Positions 18,805 to 29,798 are shown, counted from the first letter of the stretch. The stretch: DNA of 64,000 nucleotides from Epibacterium sp. Ofav1-8 (GCF_022348185.1 NZ_JAKRFD010000005.1:186001-250000); one strand, 5' to 3'. Translations and numbers: made by a program. The notes: a model not told the origin generated them from the letters alone.

Positions 18805-20355
18805 ATGCAGAATTTGATGTCCGTAGAGTGGTTCGTTCTGGTGACCCTATGTATCGCCAGCGCCGCGGTCGCCGTCTGGTTCCTCAGCCCCCGCACCGAG
18901 CGCAAGGGAATGGAACATGATCTGCTGATTGCAGACGGTCGCACAGACGCCGTGTTTCTGTTTGACGATCAGACCCTGATCGCCTGGTCCTCTGGCGCGC
19001 GCAAATTCCTGGGCGACGATGCCGAGAGCTTCAGCTGGACAAAACTGCGCGACAAGCTTTCGCGCAGTTACCCGGGCCTGCCGCAATCTCCGGGATTTCT
19101 ACGCGATGTTGGCTCCCTGACGCTTTCGGGCACCGCAGAGGCGGATAGCCGCGAAGCACATTGCGAATGGATCGACGGTGTCACCCGGGTGCAGCTGCGC
19201 CGCAGCGCCTCGGAGCTTGGCCAACCCGGCGACGACCAGGAACTGACCACCCTGCGGGCAGCCGTGCATCAGGCACCCTACCCGGTCTGGCTGCAATCGG
19301 ACGATGCCCGTGTCACCTGGACCAACCTCGCCTATGACCGGCTGAACCAGAAAATCCGGGGGCGCGGCAATGATACCTCTGCGCCGCTGTTTCCCAATCT
19401 TGATGCCCCGATGAACAGTGGCCGTGCGGAGCGGATCTCTGTCGAATTGCCCGAGACCGACAAGAAGCTCTGGTACAATGTGTCTACCACCGAGACCGAA
19501 GCGGGCTGGTTGTGCCATGCGATGGATGTGAACGCCGTGGTGGACGCCGAAGTCGCCCAGCGCAATTTCGTGCAGACCTTGGCCAAAACCTTTGCCCAGC
19601 TGTCGATCGGGCTTGCGATCTTTGACCGCAATCGGCAACTGGTGCTGTTCAACCCGGTATTGATCGACCTGACCGCGCTGCCCGCCAGTTTTCTCAGCTC
19701 GCGGCCCAACATGATGTCCTTCTTCGACCGCCTGCGCGACCAGCGCATGATGCCGGAACCAAAGAATTATTCCAGCTGGCGGCACCAGATGGCGGATCTG
19801 CTCGAAGCGGCGGCAGAGGGACGCTATCAGGAAACCTGGTCCCTGCCGTCCGGCTCGGTCTACTCGGTGTCCGGCCGCCCGCATCCCGATGGGGCCATTG
19901 CCTTCCTGTTCGAAGACATCACCGCAGAGATCACGCTGACCCGTCAATTCCGCTCTGAACTGGAGCTTGGCCAGTCGATCCTGGATCACATGGACGACGC
20001 CTTTGCGGTTTTTGGCACCGACGGCAACATGGTCTACTCCAACACGGCCTACCACAAGATGTGGAAAACCGATCCCGAGGCAAGCTTTGCCAAGATCACC
20101 GTGACCGATGCCTGCCGCACCTGGCAGGAACTGTCGGGACCAACCCCGACCTGGGGCGAAATCCGCGACTTCATCGCCGGTGGAACGGAGGATCGGTCGG
20201 ACTGGTGGTCGCGTGTGAACATGCGAAACGGCGATCAATTGCTCTGCCGGGTGCAATCGCTTCAGAACGGATCCACCATGGTGCGTTTCCAGCAGGTTGG
20301 ACTGCCCCTCGCCCCGCCGGAAGATGAGCGTTTCGCGGCCTCCAGAGAAGGCTGA
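18805..20355 (+). CDS. divL: DivL-like multi-PAS protein without kinase domain
   Basis: A 516-residue protein with one N-terminal transmembrane helix (about residues 5-24), then several PAS-like sensor modules filling the rest; the last (ILDHMDDAFAVFGTDG to the C-terminus) is PAS-7 type. There is no dimerisation/phosphotransfer or ATPase domain, unlike Caulobacter DivL. In Rhodobacter capsulatus a similar PAS-only DivL influences CtrA activity and gene transfer agent production. Placement before tsaE and a perfect CtrA box upstream support the assignment. The ATG at 18805 follows GAGG by eight bases. The call rests on architecture and context, not on an alignment. Confidence 0.7.
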   Translation: MQNLMSVEWFVLVTLCIASAAVAVWFLSPRTERKGMEHDLLIADGRTDAVFLFDDQTLIAWSSGARKFLGDDAESFSWTKLRDKLSRSYPGLPQSPGFLRDVGSLTLSGTAEADSREAHCEWIDGVTRVQLRRSASELGQPGDDQELTTLRAAVHQAPYPVWLQSDDARVTWTNLAYDRLNQKIRGRGNDTSAPLFPNLDAPMNSGRAERISVELPETDKKLWYNVSTTETEAGWLCHAMDVNAVVDAEVAQRNFVQTLAKTFAQLSIGLAIFDRNRQLVLFNPVLIDLTALPASFLSSRPNMMSFFDRLRDQRMMPEPKNYSSWRHQMADLLEAAAEGRYQETWSLPSGSVYSVSGRPHPDGAIAFLFEDITAEITLTRQFRSELELGQSILDHMDDAFAVFGTDGNMVYSNTAYHKMWKTDPEASFAKITVTDACRTWQELSGPTPTWGEIRDFIAGGTEDRSDWWSRVNMRNGDQLLCRVQSLQNGSTMVRFQQVGLPLAPPEDERFAASREG

Positions 20356-20396
20356 ACCCGCTTGCGGAGCCCTGCGCGCAACGTCATTGTGGCGCC

Positions 20397-20873
20397 ATGA
20401 CAAAACGCTCCGCAACCTGCCGGCTGCTCAGTAGCGAGGCAACTTCAGAATTGGCCCAGACCATCGCCCGGATCCTCGTTCCGGGCGATGTTGTCTTGCT
20501 TGACGGGCCGATCGGCGCCGGAAAAACCCATTTCGCCCGCAGCCTGATCCAATCCCTCATGGAGGTGCCCGAGGATGTGCCCTCCCCCACCTTTACGCTG
20601 GTGCAAACCTATGAGGTACCCACGGGTGAGCTGTGGCATGCGGACCTCTACCGGCTATCGCATGTGGACGAGGTCGAGGAACTCGGGTTGATCGCCGCCT
20701 TTGACGACGCAATCTGCCTGGTCGAATGGCCGGAGAAACTCGAAGATCTGCGCCCCGAAAACGCTCTCACGCTGCGCTTTTCACTGGACGAGGACAGCGA
20801 GGACGCGCGGCAGATGGAGCTTGTCTGGAGCGCGGACAAATGGGACTCGCGGCTGAAAGGGATCATGCCATGA
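20397..20873 (+). CDS. tsaE: tRNA t6A biosynthesis ATPase TsaE
   Basis: A 158-residue P-loop ATPase that cycles the TsaB-TsaD complex during t6A37 synthesis. The Walker A motif [12 protein letters not shown], the [11 protein letters not shown] segment and HADLYRL are all family hallmarks. The start at 20397 has no strong ribosome site. Its stop overlaps the amgK start by four bases. Position between the divL-like gene and amgK-murU is shared with other alphaproteobacteria. Only TsaD and TsaE of the pathway are in this window, 11 kb apart. Confidence 0.94.
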   Translation: MTKRSATCRLLSSEATSELAQTIARILVPGDVVLLDGPIGAGKTHFARSLIQSLMEVPEDVPSPTFTLVQTYEVPTGELWHADLYRLSHVDEVEELGLIAAFDDAICLVEWPEKLEDLRPENALTLRFSLDEDSEDARQMELVWSADKWDSRLKGIMP

Positions 20874-21868
20874 CCACGCGCAAGAGCGAAATCGACAGCT
20901 TTCTGGCGGCACATGGCTACGCGGGCTGGAACGTCACCCCGCTTGCCGGTGATGCCTCCAGCCGCCGCTATCAGCGGCTGACCTCCACCGGTGGCACACC
21001 TGCGGTCCTGATGGATTGGCCCCCCGCAGATGGCGGCGATACCCGGCCATTTGCGGAGCTTGCGGAAGACCTGCGCGCGCGTGGCGTATCCGCACCGGAG
21101 ATCCTGGCAGAGGATCACGCAAAGGGCCTGCTGCTGATCGAGGATCTGGGCGACGCGCTGTTCACGGAGGTGATCGCCGCTGATGCGACCGCCGAACTGC
21201 CGCTTTACCGCGCGGCTGTAGATCTGCTGGTGCATCTTCATGACACCCCAGCGCCGGCCCTGCCCCCGCTCGGGCCGCGGATCATGGCGGAAATGACCGG
21301 ACTTGCCTTCAGTGAGTACCGCAGCGCCATCCTCGGCGATCCCGCAGAGGCGGCCCGTATTCGGTTCGAGAACAGGTTCGAGGATATCCTGCGCAACCAC
21401 CTGCAAGGCGACATGGTGTTTGTGCATCGCGATTTTCACGCCCAGAACCTGCTCTGGCTGCCGGAACGGGACGGGATTGCCAAAGTCGGGGTCATCGACT
21501 TTCAGGACGCCAAAGCCGGTCATCGCGCCTATGATCTGGTGTCGCTGTTGCAGGACGCCCGCCGCGATGTCCCTGCTGGCGTCGAGATGCAGATGATTGA
21601 CCACTATATTCGTAAAACGGGTGTGGATGAGTCCAGATTTCGCAGCGCCTATGCTGTGATCGGTGTTCAGCGCAATATGCGTATCCTTGGCATTTTTGCG
21701 CGCCTGTCGCAGCAGTTTGGCAAACACCACTATATCGATCTTGTACCGCGCGTCTGGGATCATTTCGAACGCGGGCTGAGCCACCCCGCCCTCGCCAGCG
21801 TGGCGGAGGAATTGCTCTCCGCCCTGCCCGCCCCAACCCCCGAGGCCATGGAGAGGCTGCGCGCATGA
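20870..21868 (+). CDS. amgK: Amino sugar kinase AmgK (MurNAc/GlcNAc anomeric kinase)
   Basis: A 332-residue aminoglycoside-phosphotransferase-fold kinase. The catalytic loop HRDFHAQNL and the metal-binding GVIDFQDA are intact. In Pseudomonas and Caulobacter, AmgK phosphorylates N-acetylmuramate at C1 and works with MurU to return peptidoglycan fragments to UDP-MurNAc, bypassing de novo synthesis and lowering fosfomycin sensitivity. The overlap of four bases with tsaE and with murU supports that pairing. The ATG at 20870 is fixed by the ATGA overlap. An alternative general annotation is phosphotransferase family protein. Confidence 0.88.
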   Translation: MTTRKSEIDSFLAAHGYAGWNVTPLAGDASSRRYQRLTSTGGTPAVLMDWPPADGGDTRPFAELAEDLRARGVSAPEILAEDHAKGLLLIEDLGDALFTEVIAADATAELPLYRAAVDLLVHLHDTPAPALPPLGPRIMAEMTGLAFSEYRSAILGDPAEAARIRFENRFEDILRNHLQGDMVFVHRDFHAQNLLWLPERDGIAKVGVIDFQDAKAGHRAYDLVSLLQDARRDVPAGVEMQMIDHYIRKTGVDESRFRSAYAVIGVQRNMRILGIFARLSQQFGKHHYIDLVPRVWDHFERGLSHPALASVAEELLSALPAPTPEAMERLRA

Positions 21869-22554
21869 CTGCCCCAACTGCTGTTATGATCTTTGCTGCC
21901 GGATTTGGCACCCGCATGGGGGCGCTCACCGCCGACAGACCAAAGCCGATGATCCCCGTGGCTGGGCGGCCGCTGATTGATCATGCGCTGGATCTGGTCT
22001 CTGACATCACGCCCCAGCGCGTTGTTATCAATACGCATTATAAGGCCGAGGTTCTGGCGACCCACCTAGAAGGGCGTGATGTCCTCATCAGTCATGAGGG
22101 GGACGAAATCCTTGATACCGGTGGTGGGCTGAAACATGCGCGCCCCCTGCTCGATGCGACCTGCAGCTATACGCTGAACCCCGATGTTGCATGGCGAGGG
22201 CCCAATCCTCTCATGGTGCTGCGGGACGCTTGGCGACCGGAACACATGGATGCGCTGTTGCTCTGCGTGCCGACCGCGCGCGCCGTAGGGCGACTGGGGG
22301 CTGGAGATTTCACCGCCAGTAACGCAGGTCACATCACCCGTGGGGGCGATCTCGTCTACACGGGTGCGCAGATCATCAAACTCGACCAGCTGGATCGCGT
22401 GACTGAAAAGGTCTTCTCCCTCAACGCCTTGTGGGACCTTCTCATTCCCGACGCACGCGTTTCGGCGGTTGAATACCCCGGCCACTGGTGCGACGTGGGC
22501 CGCCCCGAGGGGATCACCTTGGCCGAAAACATGATGGCGCATGCAGATGTTTGA
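21865..22554 (+). CDS. murU: N-acetylmuramate-1-phosphate uridylyltransferase MurU
   Basis: A 229-residue nucleotidyltransferase that makes UDP-MurNAc from MurNAc-1-phosphate and UTP in cell wall recycling. The signature AAGFGTRM and [12 protein letters not shown] at the N-terminus bind the nucleotide, and NPDVAW supplies a metal-binding aspartate. The length and the adjacent amgK favour MurU over other sugar-1-phosphate nucleotidyltransferases, such as mannose-1-phosphate guanylyltransferase-like proteins. It overlaps amgK by four bases and addB by fourteen, so the run tsaE-amgK-murU-addB-addA is translationally linked. Confidence 0.87.
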   Translation: MTAPTAVMIFAAGFGTRMGALTADRPKPMIPVAGRPLIDHALDLVSDITPQRVVINTHYKAEVLATHLEGRDVLISHEGDEILDTGGGLKHARPLLDATCSYTLNPDVAWRGPNPLMVLRDAWRPEHMDALLLCVPTARAVGRLGAGDFTASNAGHITRGGDLVYTGAQIIKLDQLDRVTEKVFSLNALWDLLIPDARVSAVEYPGHWCDVGRPEGITLAENMMAHADV

Positions 22555-25480
22555 CCCCAGCCAGACCACACCGCGTCTGTTCGCCGTTCCTTGTGGTGTG
22601 GATTTCCCGCGCGCGCTTGTGGATGGGCTAAGCCAGCGATTTGCAGATCAACCACCAGAGGCGCTGGCCCGGGTTGAGCTGATCCTGAACACAGAACGTA
22701 TGCAGCGCCGGGTGCGTCACCTGTTCGACAGCGGCCCGGCGCGGCTTTTGCCACGTATTTCGCTGCTGTCAGGCCTCAGCAAACAGGCCAATCTGCGCGG
22801 TCTGCCCCCGGCATTGCCGCCGCTGCGCCGCCGGTTGGAGCTGTCACAACTGATTGCAAAACTCCTTGATGCGCAGCCCGATCTGGCGGCGCGCTCGTCG
22901 CTCTATGATCTCTCGGACAGTCTGGCCGAGTTGATCGACGAGATGCAAAGCGAAGGCGTGACCACCGACCAGATCCGCGCGCTGGATGTGTCGGATATGT
23001 CCGGGCACTGGAAACGCGCGCAGGATTTCATCGGCATCGCCGATCAGTTTGTCGAGATGCACGACGGCGCGCTTGATGTGAATGCGCGGCAACGGCAGGT
23101 GGTTCTGGATCTGATTGCGGAGTGGGAACACACGCCCCCGCAACACCCGATCATTCTGGCGGGCTCCACCGGTTCGCGTGGCACCACGCTTTTGCTGATG
23201 GAAGCCATTGCGCGCCTGCCGCAGGGCGCCGTGGTCCTGCCGGGGTTCGATTTCGACCAACCGGACCCTGTCTGGGACAGTCTGGCCGACGGGTTGGTTG
23301 CAGAGGATCATCCGCAATACCGCTTTTTCAAGTTGATGCGCGATCTCGATCTGCGCCCGCGCGACATACGCGCTTGGGTCGATACGATACCCGTGTCCCC
23401 ACCGCGTAACAAGTTGATTTCGCTGGCTCTGCGCCCCGCGCCCGTGACCGATGCATGGATGACCGAAGGCCCGCATCTGACCGATCTGGATCAAGCCACA
23501 GACGCGTTGACGCTCATCGAGGCCGCAAGCCCCCGCAGCGAGGCCTTGGCAATTGCACTGCGTCTGCGTCAGGCCGCCGAGGACGGGCAGACGGCGGCAT
23601 TGATCACACCGGATCGGATGCTCACCCGTCAGGTCTCTGCCGCGCTGGATCGCTGGAACATCCTGCCGGACGATTCCGCGGGTCTGCCGCTACAGCTGTC
23701 GCCACCGGGTCGGTTCCTGCGCCATGTCGCGGATCTGTTTTGCCGGCCCTTGCAGGCCGATATGCTGCTGACGCTGCTGAAACACCCGTTGACCCACTCC
23801 GGCGAGGGGCGTGGTTTGCACCTGCTGCACACCCACGATCTGGAACTGCATACCCGTCGCTACGGTCCACCCTTCCCGGATCATGAGAGCCTGAGCACCT
23901 TTGGAACCACGCGCGACCTGCAACCGGGCTGGTCTGACTGGCTCGCACAGAGCTTTGCCGGGCGCGAGCAGACGGGCCCGCGCGCATTGAGCAATTGGGT
24001 CGCTGACCTGCGTACAGCCGCCGAGTTTATCGCTGCGGGATCGCAAACAGGTGGAACTGGCGAACTCTGGGACAAGAAGGCCGGGCGCAAGGCGCTTGAG
24101 ATTTTTGAAGAGCTTGAAGCCGAGGCACCTCATGGCGGCGAGATGACCGCACGCGATTTTGCGGACCTTCTGGGCGCGCTGCTGTCACAAGGCGAAGTGC
24201 GTGATCGCGATGCGCCCTATGGGTCTATCATGATCTGGGGCACTCTGGAGGCACGGGTGCAAGGCGCTGATCTGGTCATCCTTGGCGGCCTGAATGAGGG
24301 CAGCTGGCCCGAAGCCGCAAGCCCCGATCCATGGCTCAACCGCAAACTGCGCCACGAGGCTGGTTTGCTCTTGCCAGAGCGGCGCATCGGTCTGTCGGCG
24401 CATGATTTCCAGCAGGCGGTCGCCGCACCCGAAGTCTGGCTCACCCGCGCGGTGCGGTCCGAAGAGGCCGACACAGTGCCCTCGCGTTGGCTCAATCGAA
24501 TGACCAACCTCCTGGGTGGGTTGCCGGATCAGGGCGGTCAGGCCGCGCTGTCCGCGATGCGCATGCGGGGGCAGGTCTGGCTGGATTGGGCCAGCGTTCT
24601 GGACGCGCCGCAGCCCTCACCGCTCAGCCCCCGGCCCTCGCCGCGCCCGCCGGTTGCGGCACGGCCCCGTCGTCTGACTGTGACGGAGATCCCCAAACTG
24701 ATCCGCGACCCTTATGCGATCTACGCCAAACACGTGTTGCGGCTGAAACCTGTGGACCCTTTGTTGCAAGAACCAGACGCCCTGCTGCGCGGCACCATCA
24801 TCCATAAGGTGCTGGAAGATTTCATAAAGTCCGCTCAGGAACAGCCAGAAACTCTCACCGCCCGTGCGTTTATCGAACAATCGCAGCGCGTCTTGGAGGC
24901 GGAGGTGCCATGGCCGGTTGCCCGCACGCTCTGGCTGACACGCTTGAAAAAAGTGGCCGAGGATTTTGTCGCTGGTGAGCGGGAGCGCCAATTGCGTGCC
25001 CGCCCGTCGGGGTTTGAGAAATCCGGTCAGGTCCGCCTTCATCCCCTCGATTTCGAGATTGCCGCAAAGGCCGACAGGATTGATGTGGATGAACGCGGCA
25101 TGCTGCATCTTTATGACTATAAAACAGGGGATCCGCCCTCGGAAAAACAACAGAAATCCTTTGAAAAGCAGCTCTTGATCGAGACCGCCATGGCAGAGCA
25201 AGGCGCATTCGAGGACTATGGTGCAGCACGGGTGGAACGGTCGCTCTACATCGGGCTGAAGCCTCCGGTGAAAGAGGTCGCGGCCCCTATTCTGGATGAA
25301 CCACCCGCCAAAGTCTGGAAAGAGTTGCGCAGCCTGATTGAGGCTTATTTTGACGCCGAACAGGGCTACAGCAGCCGCCGCATGGTGCACCGGGATGACT
25401 TTGCCGGGGATTACGACCACCTCGCCCGTTACGGCGAATGGGATCGCAGCTCGGACCCTGTGCCGGAGGATTTGACATGA
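22541..25480 (+). CDS. addB: Double-strand break repair protein AddB, alphaproteobacterial type
   Basis: A 979-residue partner of AddA in the helicase-nuclease that resects double-strand breaks and loads RecA. An inactivated helicase-like N-terminal part is followed by a C-terminal RecB-type nuclease with RIDVDERGMLHLYDYKTG carrying the catalytic Asp and Lys. Only two cysteines are seen (near residues 18 and 397), so the four-cysteine iron-sulfur staple of Firmicute AddB is absent, as expected for the alphaproteobacterial form. It starts inside murU (14-base overlap) and overlaps addA by four. Confidence 0.94.
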   Translation: MQMFDPSQTTPRLFAVPCGVDFPRALVDGLSQRFADQPPEALARVELILNTERMQRRVRHLFDSGPARLLPRISLLSGLSKQANLRGLPPALPPLRRRLELSQLIAKLLDAQPDLAARSSLYDLSDSLAELIDEMQSEGVTTDQIRALDVSDMSGHWKRAQDFIGIADQFVEMHDGALDVNARQRQVVLDLIAEWEHTPPQHPIILAGSTGSRGTTLLLMEAIARLPQGAVVLPGFDFDQPDPVWDSLADGLVAEDHPQYRFFKLMRDLDLRPRDIRAWVDTIPVSPPRNKLISLALRPAPVTDAWMTEGPHLTDLDQATDALTLIEAASPRSEALAIALRLRQAAEDGQTAALITPDRMLTRQVSAALDRWNILPDDSAGLPLQLSPPGRFLRHVADLFCRPLQADMLLTLLKHPLTHSGEGRGLHLLHTHDLELHTRRYGPPFPDHESLSTFGTTRDLQPGWSDWLAQSFAGREQTGPRALSNWVADLRTAAEFIAAGSQTGGTGELWDKKAGRKALEIFEELEAEAPHGGEMTARDFADLLGALLSQGEVRDRDAPYGSIMIWGTLEARVQGADLVILGGLNEGSWPEAASPDPWLNRKLRHEAGLLLPERRIGLSAHDFQQAVAAPEVWLTRAVRSEEADTVPSRWLNRMTNLLGGLPDQGGQAALSAMRMRGQVWLDWASVLDAPQPSPLSPRPSPRPPVAARPRRLTVTEIPKLIRDPYAIYAKHVLRLKPVDPLLQEPDALLRGTIIHKVLEDFIKSAQEQPETLTARAFIEQSQRVLEAEVPWPVARTLWLTRLKKVAEDFVAGERERQLRARPSGFEKSGQVRLHPLDFEIAAKADRIDVDERGMLHLYDYKTGDPPSEKQQKSFEKQLLIETAMAEQGAFEDYGAARVERSLYIGLKPPVKEVAAPILDEPPAKVWKELRSLIEAYFDAEQGYSSRRMVHRDDFAGDYDHLARYGEWDRSSDPVPEDLT

Positions 25481-28400
25481 GCCGCAACGCCGCGTCCGAG
25501 GCGCAGTTTCGCGCCGCCCGCCCCGATGCCTCCACTTGGCTCGCGGCCAATGCCGGATCGGGCAAGACCAAGGTTCTGACCGACCGGGTTGCACGGCTGC
25601 TGCTGCGCGGGGTGGAACCGCAACATATTCTCTGCCTGACCTACACCAAGGCCGCCGCCAGCGAGATGCAGAACCGGCTGTTTCAGCGCTTGGGGGAATG
25701 GGCGATGCTGCCCGATGCCAAACTGCGCGCGGCACTGGTGGACCTCGGCGCCGAAGATGCCTCTGTCGGGGACGGGCTGGCGCAGGCACGCACCCTTTTT
25801 GCGCGCGCGATCGAGACGCCCGGTGGTCTCAAGATCCAGACCATTCACTCGTTTTGTTCATCGCTCCTGCGCCGTTTTCCGTTGGAGGCCGGTGTCAGCC
25901 CGCAGTTTTCCGAAATGGAAGATCGCGCGGCCGCCATGCTGCGTGCGGAAATAACCGAGGATATGGCGCAAGGCCCTGACGCGCATCTGGTTGAGGCTGC
26001 CTCCTTTCATATCGGTGGTCTGGATTTTGAGAGCCTGACCGCCGAGATTTGCCGCCGGCAAGCTGGATTTGACCCCGACCTCAACCGCAATGCGCTGGGT
26101 GAAGTGTTCGATCTGCCCGCTGGCTATGATCTGGAGGCGCTGAGATCCGAGGTGTTTCTCGGCAATGAGGCCGACATCCTGTCGCGCACCATCGAGATGC
26201 TCAAGACTGGCGGGGCGACGGATGCCAAGAACGCCGAGAAACTCGCGCGGATTACCTCCGTCACGCCCGAGGTCTTGCCCATTCTGGAGGATGTGTTCCT
26301 CACCGGGAAAAGCGCAAAAGAGCCCTTCAGCGCCAAAATCGGCAGCTTTCCCACCAAGAAACTGCGCGAAAGCCATGGCACGCTGATGGATCAGCTGGAG
26401 CCCTTCATGGCGCGGGTCGAAACAGCCCGCCCCCGTCGCCTGGCGCTGGATGCGATGCATAAATCGCTCGTCCTGCATGATTTTGCCCGGGTGTTCCTGC
26501 CGGAATATGAGCGGCGCAAACAGCTGCGTGGCTGGCTTGATTTCGACGACCTGATCGTCAAGGCCCGTAACCTTCTGAATGATCCAGCGGTGGCGGCTTG
26601 GGTGCTCTATCGGCTGGACGGCGGCATCGACCATATCCTTGTGGACGAGGCCCAGGACACCAGCCCGGTGCAATGGGATGTGGTGGAAAAACTGGCGCAG
26701 GAGTTCACCGCCGGCGAAGGTGCCCGCGCTGATGTTGAGCGCACCATTTTTGTGGTCGGCGACAAGAAACAGTCGATCTATTCCTTTCAAGGGGCCGACC
26801 CGGATGCCTTTGATCGCATGCAGGCGGAGTTCGGGCGCAGGTTGGAGGAGACCGGCGAGGGCTTGCAGAACGCAAGTCTTGCGTTTTCGTTCCGCTCCTC
26901 TGCGGCGATCCTTGGTCTGGTTGACGTGGTGTTTGATGGTCAGGACCGGGCCGGGTTTGCGCGCGATGCCAAACACCAGGCGTTTAAATCCGACCTGCCG
27001 GGACGGGTGGACCTGTGGCCGCTGGTGGAAAAGACAGAGGATGAGGAAGACCGCGACTGGACAGACCCGGTCGACCGCCCAAGCCCACGTCACCATTCCG
27101 TAATCCTCGCCGAACGGATCGCTGGGCAGATCAAGGAGATGATCGACAGCGGCGTCACCATCCCCGAAGATGGCCCCGAGCGTGGCACGTTCCAGCGCCG
27201 CCCCGTGCACGCAGGTGATTTCCTGATCCTTGTGCAGCGCCGGTCGGACCTGTTTTCCGAGATCATTCGCGCCTGCAAGGCCGCCGGGCTGCCAATCGCG
27301 GGCGCCGACCGCCTCAAGGTTGGGGCCGAGCTCGCGGTAAAGGATATTGCAGCCTTGCTGCGGTTTCTCGCGCTGCCCGAGGATTCTCTGTCGCTTGCCG
27401 AAGCCCTGAAATCACCGATCTTTGGCTGGAGCGAGCAACAGCTCTTCGACCTCGCGCATCGACGCACAGAGATGCACCTCTGGCCTGCGTTGCGTGCGCG
27501 ATCAGAGGCATTCCCCGAAACCATGGCGATCCTCGATGATCTACGGGGTCAGGCGGATTTCCTGCGCCCCTATGATCTGATCGAACGTATCCTGACCCGC
27601 CATCTGGGCCGTGCAAAGTTGCTGGGGCGTCTGGGCACCGAGGCTGAGGATGGCATCAACGCGCTGTTGTCGCAGGCCTTGGCCTATGAACGCACGGAGG
27701 TGCCAAGCCTCACCGGGTTCCTTGTCTGGATGCAGACCGATGATCTGGAGATCAAGCGCCAGATGGGGGCTGCCAGTTCGATGATCCGGGTGATGTCGGT
27801 GCATGGCTCCAAGGGGCTGGAGGCCCCGATCGTGATCCTGCCCGACACCACCAAGCGCCGCCCTTCGCCTGCACCAGAGGTAATGGAGGTCGAAGGCACG
27901 CCCCTATGGCGCATGAGCAGTGACCAGATGCCACCGGCCATGGATGCCGCCCGCGCGTTTGCACAGGAAAAACAGGCCAACGAACGGTTGCGACTGCTCT
28001 ATGTGGCGCTGACGCGGGCGGAAAAATGGCTGATCGTCGCCGGGGCCGGTGATCTCGATAAGGGCGGAGACAGCTGGTATCAGCGGGTTGAAGCGGCCCT
28101 GAAAACCATGGGCGCCCTGCCCTTTGATGCCCCCGGCGGAGACGGCTTGCGGTGGGCGCATGGGGACTGGAATGCCCCGCCGTTTGTACCGTCCGATCTG
28201 ACCGAAGAAGAAGAGATCAAACTTCCAGACGTCTTTCGCCGCGCAGCCCCCGCCTATGTGGCGCCCACAGCGACCCTGCGCCCGTCCGAAGATCTGGGCG
28301 GGGCCAAGGCCTTGCCCGGTGACAGCGGCCTCAGCGAAGAGGAGGCCAAGGCCCGCGGCACAGCACTGCACCTCCTGCTCGAACATCTGCCGACTGTGCC

Positions 28401-28842
28401 GCAGGCAGAGTGGCACAGTCGCGCCGAACATATCGCGCAACATGACGACTGGCAGGCTCTGCTGACAGAGGCGCGGCGGGTTCTCAACGCCCCGGAGTGC
28501 AAGGAGGTGTTCGCCCCGAACACGCTGGCCGAAGTGCCCATCACCGCAGATCTGGGTGAGACCCGCATGCATGGCATTATCGACCGACTGGTGGTCACGC
28601 CAGACCGGGTGCTTGCGGTCGATTTCAAATCCAATGCGGTTGTTCCCCAAAGCCCTGAAACCTGTCCCGAAGGTCTGTTGCGGCAGATGGGGGCCTATGA
28701 CGCCGCACTGCGCCAGATCTATCCGGATCGCCAGATTGAGACCGCGATCCTGTGGACGCGCACTGCCACTCTGATGCCGCTTCCGGTCACCTTGATCACA
28801 CAGGCGCGTGAACGCGCTGCTTTCCAGCGGCTGGAACCTTGA
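25477..28842 (+). CDS. addA: Double-strand break repair helicase-nuclease AddA
   Basis: A 1121-residue UvrD-like helicase with a C-terminal nuclease. Motif I is [11 protein letters not shown], motif II is [13 protein letters not shown] and motif III is [14 protein letters not shown]. The [11 protein letters not shown] and [11 protein letters not shown] helicase motifs are intact, and VLAVDFKSN near the end is the nuclease core. With AddB it processes broken DNA ends to 3' single strands. The start at 25477 is set by the ATGA overlap with addB. The trxA gene follows after 62 bases, a frequent neighbour in alphaproteobacteria. Confidence 0.96.
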   Translation: MSRNAASEAQFRAARPDASTWLAANAGSGKTKVLTDRVARLLLRGVEPQHILCLTYTKAAASEMQNRLFQRLGEWAMLPDAKLRAALVDLGAEDASVGDGLAQARTLFARAIETPGGLKIQTIHSFCSSLLRRFPLEAGVSPQFSEMEDRAAAMLRAEITEDMAQGPDAHLVEAASFHIGGLDFESLTAEICRRQAGFDPDLNRNALGEVFDLPAGYDLEALRSEVFLGNEADILSRTIEMLKTGGATDAKNAEKLARITSVTPEVLPILEDVFLTGKSAKEPFSAKIGSFPTKKLRESHGTLMDQLEPFMARVETARPRRLALDAMHKSLVLHDFARVFLPEYERRKQLRGWLDFDDLIVKARNLLNDPAVAAWVLYRLDGGIDHILVDEAQDTSPVQWDVVEKLAQEFTAGEGARADVERTIFVVGDKKQSIYSFQGADPDAFDRMQAEFGRRLEETGEGLQNASLAFSFRSSAAILGLVDVVFDGQDRAGFARDAKHQAFKSDLPGRVDLWPLVEKTEDEEDRDWTDPVDRPSPRHHSVILAERIAGQIKEMIDSGVTIPEDGPERGTFQRRPVHAGDFLILVQRRSDLFSEIIRACKAAGLPIAGADRLKVGAELAVKDIAALLRFLALPEDSLSLAEALKSPIFGWSEQQLFDLAHRRTEMHLWPALRARSEAFPETMAILDDLRGQADFLRPYDLIERILTRHLGRAKLLGRLGTEAEDGINALLSQALAYERTEVPSLTGFLVWMQTDDLEIKRQMGAASSMIRVMSVHGSKGLEAPIVILPDTTKRRPSPAPEVMEVEGTPLWRMSSDQMPPAMDAARAFAQEKQANERLRLLYVALTRAEKWLIVAGAGDLDKGGDSWYQRVEAALKTMGALPFDAPGGDGLRWAHGDWNAPPFVPSDLTEEEEIKLPDVFRRAAPAYVAPTATLRPSEDLGGAKALPGDSGLSEEEAKARGTALHLLLEHLPTVPQAEWHSRAEHIAQHDDWQALLTEARRVLNAPECKEVFAPNTLAEVPITADLGETRMHGIIDRLVVTPDRVLAVDFKSNAVVPQSPETCPEGLLRQMGAYDAALRQIYPDRQIETAILWTRTATLMPLPVTLITQARERAAFQRLEP

Positions 28843-28904
28843 CGCCGCCTGCTGGCGTCCATAGGTTCCGGGTCCAGTTGCCAAACTTCTCAGGAGACAT
28901 ACCC

Positions 28905-29225
28905 ATGTCCACCGTAGCCGTTACCGACGCGACCTTCGACGCCGAAGTCAAGAATTCCGATGTCCCCGTTGTGGTGGACTTCTGGGCCGAATGGTGCGGC
29001 CCCTGTAAACAGATCGGCCCCGCTCTCGAAGAGCTGGCCGCCGAATACGGCGACAAGGTGAAAATCGCCAAAGTCGACGTTGACAGCAACCCGAACGCCG
29101 CCGCCGCAATGGGCGTGCGTGGCATTCCTGCGCTTTTCGTCTTCAAGGATGGCCAGGTGGTATCCAACCGCGCCGGCGCCGCCCCAAAAGCTGCGCTGAA
29201 AAGCTGGATCGACGAGGCCATCTGA
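28905..29225 (+). CDS. trxA: Thioredoxin
   Basis: A 106-residue cytosolic thioredoxin that reduces protein disulfides with electrons from thioredoxin reductase. The active site WCGPC and the cis-proline loop GIPALFVF are present. The ATG at 28905 follows AGGAGA by eight bases; the open frame begins earlier but overlaps the addA end. It closes the long divL-tsaE-amgK-murU-addBA run and is followed by a strong terminator. Confidence 0.97.
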   Translation: MSTVAVTDATFDAEVKNSDVPVVVDFWAEWCGPCKQIGPALEELAAEYGDKVKIAKVDVDSNPNAAAAMGVRGIPALFVFKDGQVVSNRAGAAPKAALKSWIDEAI

Positions 29226-29248
29226 TCCTCCAGATCACCGAAATAGAG

Positions 29249-29279
29249 AAAGGCGCGTCCCGCGGGAGGCGCCTTTTTT
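29249..29279 (+). terminator. Rho-independent terminator after trxA
   Basis: AAGGCGC and GCGCCTT pair, with an inner TCCC/GGGA extension, and six T residues follow. It begins about 25 bases after the trxA stop. Confidence 0.88.
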
Positions 29280-29313
29280 CATGGCGGATCGACTCGCCAG
29301 GCCCGGACAAAGG

Positions 29314-29342
29314 AAAAGCCGCCCTGCGTCAGGACGGCTTTT
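29314..29342 (-). terminator. Terminator of the DUF1127 gene
   Basis: AAAAGCCG and CGGCTTTT form the outer stem with an inner CCTG/CAGG helix. It is symmetrical enough to act on both strands and lies 25 bases after the DUF1127 stop codon. Confidence 0.8.
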
Positions 29343-29367
29343 ACGCTACCGGATATGTCATCTGGAT

Positions 29368-29562
29368 TTAGAGCGCTTGGATTTCGGCGCGGGTCAGGCC
29401 GATGTCTTCGAGTTGTGCATCGGTCAGCGAGGACAGCGCCTTGCGGGTGATGCGGGCTTCGTTCCAGTCAGCAAAGTTGCTGCGCAGGTTGAAGAAGAAA
29501 TCGACTGCGCGCAGAACTGCGACGGAGCCGGCCGGTGCAATGATGGTGCTTGCGTTTGCCAT
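29368..29562 (-). CDS. DUF1127 (YjiS-like) small protein
   Basis: A 64-residue protein with a C-terminal DUF1127 motif (LSSLTDAQLEDIGLTRAEI), a short arginine- and leucine-rich helix common in alphaproteobacteria. Members in other species affect phosphate and carbon metabolism or bind RNA, but the function here is unknown. The ATG at 29562 has AAGGAA eight bases upstream; the frame runs on to 29649 without a ribosome site. It has its own terminator and is divergent from hslV. Confidence 0.8.
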   Translation of the reverse strand: MANASTIIAPAGSVAVLRAVDFFFNLRSNFADWNEARITRKALSSLTDAQLEDIGLTRAEIQAL

Positions 29563-29798
29563 GATCGTGTTCCTTGATAGATCCAGCCGACCCCTTGTCG
29601 GTTGTTGATGACCATGTAGGCGCGTCTGCTGAGTCTCACAATTGCCCATTCTTCAGCCCCGAATTGCACCGGATGCATAGCAAATGAGCAGTTTGTTAAC
29701 GCGCGCACGTGCTTGCGAAGATCCGGTGGAGTTTGGCCCTGCCCTTGTGCCGGGCCAGCGATACTTCCATATAGGTCGGCAAAGAAACGGAGGCTTTT

